Shown piece after piece: positions 46,301 to 53,700 of a stretch of DNA of 64,000 bases (position 1 is its first letter; every line of letters begins with the position of its first letter). The DNA is from Chthoniobacteraceae bacterium. GTDB lineage: Bacteria; Verrucomicrobiota; Verrucomicrobiia; Chthoniobacterales; Chthoniobacteraceae. A program made the translations under genes and the position numbers. The notes below the pieces were generated by a model, which was not told where the DNA came from, ran no database searches, and was given only the letters and a program-made list of their open reading frames with translations. The stretch spans positions 30,931 to 94,930 of the forward strand of contig JAQGOL010000027.1 in the NCBI GenBank assembly GCA_028293625.1. The letters are read 5' to 3'.

Positions 46301-49136
46301 CAACGCCACTGCCCTCTCCACAGGCGCGACTTTCTCCATGCCGGGAACTTACCTGCTGCGATGCACGGAGTCCGGCGCCTCAACTCCCATCACCCTCGAC
46401 CTGACTGTGAGCGCGGGTGTCGTCGATTACGGGCTCACTGGCCTGGGAATCGGCGCGCAGGTTGTCCCCTCGGCTCACACCGTGACCGGAGGCAGTTACG
46501 CGATCACGGCCGCCGGCGAGGGAATCCCGAGCGGCGGCGCGCCGGACGACTTTTACTTCATTAGCACGCCGGCGGTTGGCAACGTGACCGTGACCGCGCG
46601 CGTGGTGAGTATTCAGGACATCGACGGATCAAATTCGCGGGCCGGTGTGATGATCCGCGAGAGCCTTGCCGCGGATGCGCGCGAGGCCTTTGTTGGCGTC
46701 ACCGCGGCGAACGGCGGGCGCTTCATCTATCGCGCGCTTGAGGCCACGAACAGCGCCAGCGCCAGCGCGACCGTTGTCCAGCCTTATTGGGTGCGGCTCA
46801 TTCGCAATGGCAATACGTTCACCGCGCAAATCGCGCCCGACTCTGCGGGAACGCCGGGTGCATTCACCGCGATCGGGACTGCGCAAACCATTGCGATGGG
46901 CAGCGGCAGCTATGTCGGGCTCGCGGCGACGAGCGGCTCGGCCACGGAGCCGGGCAGTGTCGTGATCGACCATGTCAGCGTCACTCCCACCTTGGTGAAC
47001 ATCGGTGCGAATGTTAACGCCGGAGCCGATGCGAGCTTTCCCTTTCCTTCCGATGCCATCCTGCACGGCGTGGTCACCGACGACGCAAAGCCCGCCCCGC
47101 CCGGCGCCGTCACCACTTTATGGTCCCTGTTCAGCGGCCCTCGTGCGGTTACGTTCGCAAACGCCGCCACTATCGACACCACAGCGGCTTTCACGCTGCC
47201 CGGACTTTATACCTTGCGGCTTACCGCAGACGACGGTGCGGTGAAGACCTTTGACTCCATCGTAATCAACGCGAGTTCGGCAACGACGGTGAATGTTACC
47301 TTGAGCGACTCCGCCGCGAGCGAAAAGGGGAGTGGAACCGGCGAGTTCACCTTCACACGCACCGGTCCGACATCGGGCGCGCTCACCGTCAACTTCACAG
47401 TGAGCGGCAGCGCGTCGGTGAACGACTACGCGGCGCTGCCAACCACCGTCGTCATCCCCGATGGGCAATCGCGTATCACGCTGCTTGTTACCCCCGTCGA
47501 CGATGCGCTCGTGGAGGGCGACGAGACCGTCATTATCAAACTTGCGCCCGGCATTTACAATCTCGGCGCAGCGAGTGAAGCGACCCTCACCATTGTCGAT
47601 AGTGACGTGATTCCGATTATTACAATCACCAGCCCGGCGGCTCCCAGCGTGAACATCCCCGCCGGCACGGGCATCCTCCTTGAAGCGACCGCAATCGATG
47701 ACGGCCTGCCGAACGCACTTACTTTCACCTGGAGCAAAGTGAGCGGCCCCGGCACCGTCGCCTTTGGAAGCGTCAACGCCGTAAACACCACCGCCACCTT
47801 CTCGGTCGCGGGTACTTACGTCCTGGGCCTCGCGGCGTCCGACGGCCAGTTTACGGGCACCAACCAAGTAACCGTAAACAGCGGCTCCGTGGATTATTTT
47901 TTCACCGGTACAAAAGTGGGTGCGCAAGCTACTCAGCCCAGCTCTGCTTTTGCCGGCGGCACCTACACCCTGAGCGCCGCTGGTGCGGGCATCCCGAGTA
48001 CGGGAGCCCTCGATGATTTCTTCTTCCTTAACATACCGATCACCGGTGATGTCACGATCACCGCGCGCCTGGTCAGCGTGCAAAATATCAGCGCCTCGAA
48101 CTCCCGCTCCGGCGTGATGATCAGGGAGAGTCTTGCAGCCGACGCGGCGGAAGCATTCTGCGGCATCACGAGCCTCAGCAGCGGCCGCGGGATTTTCCGC
48201 GACACTGCCGCAGCCACCAGTTCCAATGTCCAGGCCACCGCGCTGCTCCCTTCCTGGATACGGCTCATCCGCACTGGCACCAGCTTTACCGCACAATTCG
48301 CACCCGACCGCGCCGGCGTTCCCGATACCTTCACCACCGCCGGCACCCCGCAAACGCTTTCGATGGGGAACACCGTATTTGTGGGCCTCGCCGCCACGAG
48401 CGGTTCGACCAGCGCCGCAGGCACGACCGTGTTCGACAAAATCACAATCGTTCCCGGTAGTCCGAACATCGGCGCCGCCGTCAACGCCGGCGTCGACGCG
48501 ACCGTCCTGTTGCCCGCCTCGGTTACGCTCGATGGAACCGTCAGCGACGACGGCAAACCCTCGCCGCTCATCACGGCATGGACGAAAGAGAGCGGACCCG
48601 GCAACGTTACCTTTGGCAACGCCGCATTCGTCGATACCACCGCCGCCTTCTCTGCTGCCGGCAACTACGTGCTTCGGCTCATCGCGAACGACGGTCTGGT
48701 GAAAACATTCGACGACATCCTCGTCGCCGCACAATTGACACCGATTGAGCAATGGCGCCAGACACACTTCGGTCTGGATGCCGGCAACTCCGCCATCGCA
48801 GGCGACCTTGCGAATCCCGACGGTGATGCGTTCAACAACCTTCTCGAATACGCGCTTGGCCTCGACCCGCTCCACTCCGATAGCGGTGGAATCGTTGCTG
48901 ATGTCGAGACAATCGGTCCCGACAAGTTCCTGCGCCTTACCATCACAAAAAATCCCGCCGCCACCGATCTCACCTTCAGCATTGAAGTAACCGGCCGGCT
49001 CGATTCGCCTCTTACTTGGAGTGCCGCCGACACGACCGTCGAAGTTAGCATTGGCACCCAGATTCGCGTCCGCGACAACATCCCCCTCGACTCGGCCCCG
49101 CAGCGCAACATCCGCCTCAAAGTCACCCACCCATAA
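43365..49136 (+). CDS. Giant exported metzincin protease with cadherin, PA14 and Calx-beta modules
   Basis: This is a 1923-residue exported protein. After an N-terminal signal/anchor comes a metzincin zinc-protease domain with HEVGHTLGLSH at residues 359-369 and a Met-turn (APIMGVGYSE). Later modules are a pre-peptidase-like beta domain (about 450-560), two cadherin-like repeats (about 570-765), a PA14 domain (about 770-930, with SDDGGELRIGT), two copies of a PKD-like plus 190-residue jelly-roll unit, and a Calx-beta domain between them. The tail NPDGDAFNNLLEYALGLDP ends in RLKVTHP. Likely roles are polymer degradation or surface adhesion. Confidence 0.8.
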   Translation: MKSRHLAAVVLLLIISWAAWRHQRPLTPAPAAAPVPTESPARAVAPADPAPQAAAAIPVQLPVAPVAPAQSGTRRVPTAADAGPVNGHPPASMLLPPDFLDKLIDGTGKRASFSLPDGRLADGTVELVKRDAKGVLLVQGRLTLPEPGFYFFQRQTVQGVAGTMVGNVRFDKSRVAFRVDPVGPGGAPMLVEHSLEQVVCMNLPPPDLARLGAAAPQNAPQVHPINIPIPGYQNGVVPLQSLPGATGVIYLDFDGEPGPFAGWGNFDAAPSGATNAQIKDVWQRVCEDYQVFNVNITTDRRVFDNAGQGHRQHCILTPTKTAAPSAGGVAFVGSFNNTGDTVCWAFYSTGKNAAEVVAHEVGHTLGLSHDGRISPAEDYYGGHGSGEVGWAPIMGVGYSENLVQWSKGEYLSANNTEDDLAIITNNNNTVDYRADDASATFATAPYLEILANNSVVNEGIIETRSDVDAFRFTTTGGPVSLTVGTVNAGPDLDILAEIYDSSNALIASNNPDTALNATVTATLPAGNFTLRVSGVGRGAPLVDGYTDYDSLGAYLISGTVANGVKPDRLSIAENSASGSVVGNVVPRASHGTNSLTYAIASGNTGTAFIIDPATGAITVNNSGLLNYESLSLRWDDPATFQLFVTIIDAADPLLNENIRVVITVTDVNEAPAITNGAVTIPEHSRIGTKVFDVNGSDPDRYEFPLFSIVAGNSGGAFAIDPVSGQISVAANIEATTQAVYTLTVRATDHGTPAVTADATVTVTIINIPAGYQTGAIVRTFYENITGNNVSNLTSNARFPNSPDSQQTLTSFDGGTEHGDNYGDTLRGLLIPPVTGNYTFWIASDDGGELRIGTNATPASAVVRATVANATNQYQWNANAAQQSVALPLVAGTPYYIEARHKEGGGADHIAVAWQGPGISQQVIGGAYLALQAIDLVSPRSPAVNIPAGLGLTIEAGNAGRTGTTFAWTKVSGPGTVTFDNATALSTGATFSMPGTYLLRCTESGASTPITLDLTVSAGVVDYGLTGLGIGAQVVPSAHTVTGGSYAITAAGEGIPSGGAPDDFYFISTPAVGNVTVTARVVSIQDIDGSNSRAGVMIRESLAADAREAFVGVTAANGGRFIYRALEATNSASASATVVQPYWVRLIRNGNTFTAQIAPDSAGTPGAFTAIGTAQTIAMGSGSYVGLAATSGSATEPGSVVIDHVSVTPTLVNIGANVNAGADASFPFPSDAILHGVVTDDAKPAPPGAVTTLWSLFSGPRAVTFANAATIDTTAAFTLPGLYTLRLTADDGAVKTFDSIVINASSATTVNVTLSDSAASEKGSGTGEFTFTRTGPTSGALTVNFTVSGSASVNDYAALPTTVVIPDGQSRITLLVTPVDDALVEGDETVIIKLAPGIYNLGAASEATLTIVDSDVIPIITITSPAAPSVNIPAGTGILLEATAIDDGLPNALTFTWSKVSGPGTVAFGSVNAVNTTATFSVAGTYVLGLAASDGQFTGTNQVTVNSGSVDYFFTGTKVGAQATQPSSAFAGGTYTLSAAGAGIPSTGALDDFFFLNIPITGDVTITARLVSVQNISASNSRSGVMIRESLAADAAEAFCGITSLSSGRGIFRDTAAATSSNVQATALLPSWIRLIRTGTSFTAQFAPDRAGVPDTFTTAGTPQTLSMGNTVFVGLAATSGSTSAAGTTVFDKITIVPGSPNIGAAVNAGVDATVLLPASVTLDGTVSDDGKPSPLITAWTKESGPGNVTFGNAAFVDTTAAFSAAGNYVLRLIANDGLVKTFDDILVAAQLTPIEQWRQTHFGLDAGNSAIAGDLANPDGDAFNNLLEYALGLDPLHSDSGGIVADVETIGPDKFLRLTITKNPAATDLTFSIEVTGRLDSPLTWSAADTTVEVSIGTQIRVRDNIPLDSAPQRNIRLKVTHP
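46171..48733 (+). repeat. Intragenic duplication within the giant metzincin protein
   Basis: Bases 46171-47272 and 47629-48733 encode two diverged copies of a unit of about 365 residues: PKD-like KVSGPGTV.F, a jelly-roll with SR.GVMIRESLAADA.EAF, and a second PKD-like segment ending in .VKTFD.I. A Calx-beta domain (about 47281-47625) separates them. The similarity is clear at protein level and reduced at DNA level, so the duplication is old. Confidence 0.8.
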
Positions 49137-49173
49137 CATCAGGCGCGACGCGGCTTAGTTTTCCCCAAAGCAA

Positions 49174-49199
49174 TCGGCGTTCTTGTCGTCGGACGCCGA
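49174..49199 (+). terminator. Hairpin downstream of the giant metzincin gene
   Basis: TCGGCGT (49174-49180) pairs with ACGCCGA (49193-49199) around a 12-base loop, 38 bp after the stop, followed by cttt. It is a plausible weak terminator for the long transcript. Confidence 0.4.
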
Positions 49200-49317
49200 C
49201 TTTGGGATCGCCACGCGCTTGTTCAACCGCAAGCGTGACGATGCGCCGAGAAGTTTAAGGGACGCGTAGATACGCTTTATGCTATCAAAATCGGTGTTCA
49301 GTCTTTGTCCGACTTGA

Positions 49318-49590
49318 TGGATGAACTACTTCGGTATCAGCCACACCTATAGAAAAGTAGTGAATCTGACTTCCTGGCTGAGGCGAAAGGTACGGTTCCA
49401 CAGCTGGAGCAACCGAAGCAGCCACGACCACGGCCAACCCCGGCTGATTGCCCTGACCATCTCGGCCGAGGAGGTCCACATGGCGAGCCGCAGCCGGACG
49501 GGCTATTGACCGAAGATTGACAATGGCATCGTGCAGCGTGCGCTCACAATCGATGGCTAACTGAACAAAGTATCTGAACTGCATTCCTAC
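49318..49590 (+). pseudogene. Remnant of a group II intron reverse transcriptase/maturase (C-terminal part)
   Basis: The frame reads WMNYFGISHTYRKVVNLTSW, then LRRKVRFHSW and, after a polar stretch, LTISAEEVHMASRSRTGY, matching the maturase-specific C-terminal region of group II intron proteins (GWxNYF...W-lRR-R...LG-s-E-a...SR-G-W). A stop (TGA) directly precedes the tryptophan, another follows Gly-Tyr, and a third interrupts the later ALTIDG...LHYESG part. The catalytic YADD region is absent. No intron RNA domain V was recognised downstream. Confidence 0.65.
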
Positions 49591-49672
49591 TCGATCACGC
49601 TTCACTATGAATCGGGCGGTAACGCCAAGTAGAGTAGCTTCCGCCGCCCGCATTGGTGGCCGGTGCGCTTTC

Positions 49673-50155
49673 TTAAGCGCCGCGGTTTTTGGCATGTCGA
49701 ATGAAACGTCGACAAACGAGTGAACTGATAGAACCAATGATGATAAAAGCACCGGGTAAAATCAACTCGACAGGTTCAAGGCCCGACGCGTAGCCGCGCC
49801 GCCAGACCCGCGAGATGATTGTCCCAATGCCATACCAAAGAAAAAAGCGATAATGGCAGACGGGACACTGCTGGGCGATCTCCTGATCTCGCACCCATCG
49901 AGCGCGAGTCCCCGGAGGAATCGGCAAAATACGCCAGGCCGCGCTGAGACCATAACAAACGAGGCCCGCGCTAAGGATGATTGCTGCAGAGTCTCGGTAG
50001 TGCCACGACAGGTAAGCGAGCAATAAGAAAAACGTCATGACACCGAACGCAACATAAATTCGGCCGCTGGGAGAACTTCCCAGTTTGTACGCAAACTGAA
50101 GGACATTGCCTCGCTGCGGACTGTTCGGGCTTTCAATCACACGGAAGGGTAGCAA
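49673..50155 (-). CDS. Small multi-pass membrane protein
   Basis: This 160-residue hypothetical protein has three to four hydrophobic segments (IYVAFGVMTFFLLLAYLSW, AAIILSAGLVCYGLSAAW and VELILPGAFIIIGSISSLV). A CPVC motif lies in the loop before FFLWYGIG, which could be a metal or redox site. It sits between a maturase remnant and an IS3 remnant. No family is recognised, and the start at 50155 is the first ATG. Confidence 0.5.
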   Translation of the reverse strand: MLPFRVIESPNSPQRGNVLQFAYKLGSSPSGRIYVAFGVMTFFLLLAYLSWHYRDSAAIILSAGLVCYGLSAAWRILPIPPGTRARWVRDQEIAQQCPVCHYRFFLWYGIGTIISRVWRRGYASGLEPVELILPGAFIIIGSISSLVCRRFIRHAKNRGA

Positions 50156-50202
50156 TGAGGTGAGCTAAAATCTTGGACCACTGGATAAAGGAATAAGCGA
50201 CA

Positions 50203-50640
50203 ATGCAATCAGTGACCAGAAAACGATGCACCTCCGAATTCAAAGCCCAGGCAGTTGAACTCGTGAGATTGGAAAACCGGTGCCGGAAAGTGGCTCAAGA
50301 TCTCGGCATTGGCACCAGCCTTCTCTATGGGTGGATTCGCCATCTCTCGCAGCCTGCGCAGCGAAAATGCCAACCTTAAACTTGAGAATGACATTTTAAA
50401 AAGGGCTGCCGTCATCCTCGGCACCAAACCCCAGCCGACACCCGCGCGATGATTGAACTTGATGCCCTTAACCGAGCGCTCAAAACACGGCTTCCAAAGG
50501 GCACCATTTTCCACAGCGACCGGGGAATCCAATACGGTAGCGCGGCCTTCCGCAAGCTCCTCGCTGAAGCGCGCCTGCTTCAGGGCATGTCAAATAGAGA
50601 GGGAGGCGAGAAAAGCGGCTTGGGAGGAAGACTCCGCAAC
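50203..50640 (+). pseudogene. Decayed IS3-family transposase (orfA with frameshift, orfB fragment)
   Basis: Bases 50203-50379 encode an OrfA-like helix-turn-helix region (FKAQAVELVRLENRCRKVAQ, then DLGIGTSLLYGWI). A frameshift moves the orfA leucine-zipper part to another frame (SENANLKLENDILKRAAVIL, stop at 50450-50452). From 50449 an OrfB fragment contains FHSDRGIQYGSAAFRKLLAE and a degraded SMSRKG-like motif (GMSNREGG). Most of orfB, including the first catalytic Asp, is deleted, and the sequence decays before the neighbouring CotH protein gene. No terminal repeats were identified. Confidence 0.85.
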
Positions 50641-50708
50641 CACTTAAACTTCAGGAGGGAACTGGGACCGGTGCCCGCCTCGAGGAGGCCGCTACTCAGA
50701 AGCGCGGA

Positions 50709-53700
50709 TCAACGCTTGGTGACGCGCAGACGTACCATGAGCTTGGGCGCAGAAGCGGGAGGAACAATGCGGTACTCCTCGGTTAGGAGCCCGCCGACGA
50801 GACTTCTGCGGAGGAGTTGCGCGGAGGCAGGGCTCCACGTCTGAAAGTCCGTTGTCGTCTCAATGGCGTAGCGCACGTCATCTGCGCTCGGCCGTCGTGT
50901 GAAGGTGAAAAGCACCCCGCTGGCGTCTGGCGAGAGCGAAGTCGCCGCGTCGGGCGCATTCGGCACCGTGCTGCTTGTTCCCAGCGCGTACTCCAGGAAA
51001 TCACTGAGGCCATCGCTATCGGCATCCGCCGTAGCCGATCCTGTGAAGACCGTCGCATCCGATCCCCCCGGATTTCCACCTGCCGCGGTGCTCGCGCGCC
51101 AGCCGTCCGGATTGCCGCGGTCGAGCGCCAGATGAGGTGCAATGGCGACGAGGCTTGCGCCCTCGCCATCCGTCCCAGCGGGCCACGGGAACGCATCATC
51201 GTAGCTGAACGTCTGGATGACCGCCCCACTTGCGTCGATGAGCGTAATCAACTCGCCCGCGTTGCTTAACGAGTCCGCAGGCCCATAGCTGCCCGCCACC
51301 ACCGGACCCGGACCATACCGCGCACGAAACGCCGGGAGGTGGCGCACCACCGAGACGGCGCCGCCGGGTGCGAGCACAGTGTTTGCCGGGAAGGTGAAAT
51401 CGACGCCTGCGGTGAAGGCGCAGCCGCTGATGTCCAGAGGTTGTGTGGCGGTATTTAGCAGTTCGATGAATTCGAAGTCATCCTTATCTGAGCTGGCAAT
51501 CAGCTCCGCCCCAATCGGCGCGGCCGGGTGGTAGTGCACTTCACTGATTTTTAGAAAATTGTAGGGAGTGGGCGTTGTCGACGTGCTGGTGATGTTAATC
51601 GTTGCCGTCCCCACGAGTGCACCGAAGAAGTCGTACGCCTGGATCGTGACGGGATTGCTACCCGGCTCCAGCGCTACCGCGATCTGCCACCGCGATGTCG
51701 TGGTCCAGGTGGCCGGAAGGACGGCTCCAGTCTCGCCGCGACGAAACTCGCGGATATTAATCCAGCCCGTCCCTTCGAGAACGGTGCTGGCCGTCGTGAC
51801 GCTGAACGCTTGCGCGTTATTAGTAGTGATGGCAAAAGGAACCTCCGCCGGAAGCTGCGAGAGGACCGAGGCACGCCGCGCATCTATATAGGCGGTTTGC
51901 GCGCCCATATTCTGCCCGACCACGCTGCCGTAGTGCGACATCCACGGCCCTATATAGTCCGATCGATAGACGGTATTACATAGGTTCTGCAGATGGCCGA
52001 AGTAACGCCGTTGATTGGACGCGAGATTGACCACCTTCCGGAAGTTATAGCTGGCGGTGATTGCCGGGGAGTTCGCCGGCAAGGCAAAGGTAAAGTCAAG
52101 ATCCCACGGCAGCGCGAGTACCGGGAATCCATCCTCGGGCACATAGAGCTGGAGGTTATGCATAAGGCCTCCGTTGAAGTAGCAGTCGCCGATGCCGCAG
52201 AGCGAGTACAGCGCGGCGCACCGGAGCCACTCGTCTTCATCGATGACCGAGCCGATCTGCTGCGCGAGTTGGGGCGATGGAAGGGCCAGCGTCTTGCACA
52301 GCGCGATGATGGAACGGTAATCATCCCGGCGGCTGCCTGTGCGCATCTCCCAGGCGGGGCGATACTGCTCCTTGTCATCGCCCAGGTCCCGGAAGTCCGT
52401 CGTGAGCAGACCCCCATTGGCAGCCGGGTTCTTCAGACCCTCCGGAGTCCCATCAAGTGTTCCGTTCGACTCGTAGATCCCATCGTATTTGAAGGTGGCT
52501 CCTTCCTCATGAAACTGCGATTCCACGAAGGACTTCTTGAATCCGCCCATCTGCAGAATCGCCGTGCCCGTGTGCATCGTGGTCGGCGCGATGACGTAGC
52601 ACAGATCATCGTAGCTGCAGGGAATGCCCGCGCGCTGGAACATGTGCTTGATGTAAATCTCATCCTGCCCGCGCAGCACGGGTTGTCGGCCGGAGCGATC
52701 GATATTGACGCTATCGTGAACCCCGCGAAAGAGGTGGTCCGCCGGCATGCTGATGTCGTAGCCGGTATAGGAATCGCCGTCGATCACGCGGCCCGCCACG
52801 CTCCCCTGGAGGCACACGCCCGCATCGTAGAAAGCCTCCTCCTGCCGGTAAATCATCGTGCCCCCAATCCGGTCGTCGCTGATTCGGTTGGCGGTCGCGA
52901 GCAGCTTCGCAGAGTCTACTGGCAGCATAATGATCCGAACCTCGTGCGCGGGGAGAGTCGTCCCCTGGCCATCCTGCACGATGTACAGTGCACGCGAAGC
53001 TGCGCCACCCGCCGGCATCTGACTCGCGGCCCCGAGGGTATCCTGCGCGTCGATGTAGAATTGCACGATCTTGCCTGCGGTCTGACCGGGGATCTCGGTG
53101 GTATAGAGCCCCTCACCTTGGCTTGTCATCGCCACGGAGGCAAAGGTGGCGCCACCATTTACAGCATATCGCAGAGTCAAAGAGGCGACGTTATCCGGGT
53201 CCGCCGCGCGCACGCGGACGGTGGCTGGGACACCCGGGGCAGGCACGAGCGGTTGGTGCGAGAGGCCCTCCATCGTCGGGCCAAGATTCGCCACATAGCG
53301 CGAGTTCTGAGCGCCCGGGGTGCCGAGTCGCACTGGAATGGCGAGCTCGGTGGTTTTCGCCAGGCGGGAGACGTAGGCTCGGGAGTTGAGCTGGTTGGTG
53401 CCGGAGATCCAGCGCGCGCGAAAGCTAACTTCGTACAGCACCCCGCCCTGCAACGGCGTGTTCTGCACGAAGGTAGACGAGATGTGGTTGTAGTTGAATG
53501 AGAACTGCCCGGTCGAGCGGACGTGCAAGACCGAGTTCGCCGCATTCCCAGGCTCCGCCTCGATGGCGCTGGCGCCGTGGTTACCCACCATCCGCCACTT
53601 GTTTTGGAGGCTTGAGAAGTCCCCTCCCTGGATAAGCTGCGCCCGCGCGCCATCCGGATCGCGCACTAAACTTACGTCGTCGATCAGGCACTCCCCGGCG

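Noticed and set aside
47118..49139. 673-codon open frame on the minus strand inside the giant metzincin gene
   Set aside because: It lies fully antisense to a strongly supported domain-rich gene and its translation is arginine/glycine-rich without any domain; high GC makes long antisense frames common.
49285..49752. 155-codon minus-strand frame between the metzincin gene and the small membrane gene
   Set aside because: It is antisense to the maturase remnant, overlaps the membrane-protein gene and has no recognisable feature.
51993..53501. 502-codon plus-strand open frame inside the CotH gene
   Set aside because: It is a shadow of the opposite strand's CotH kinase region; the translation has no recognisable motif.
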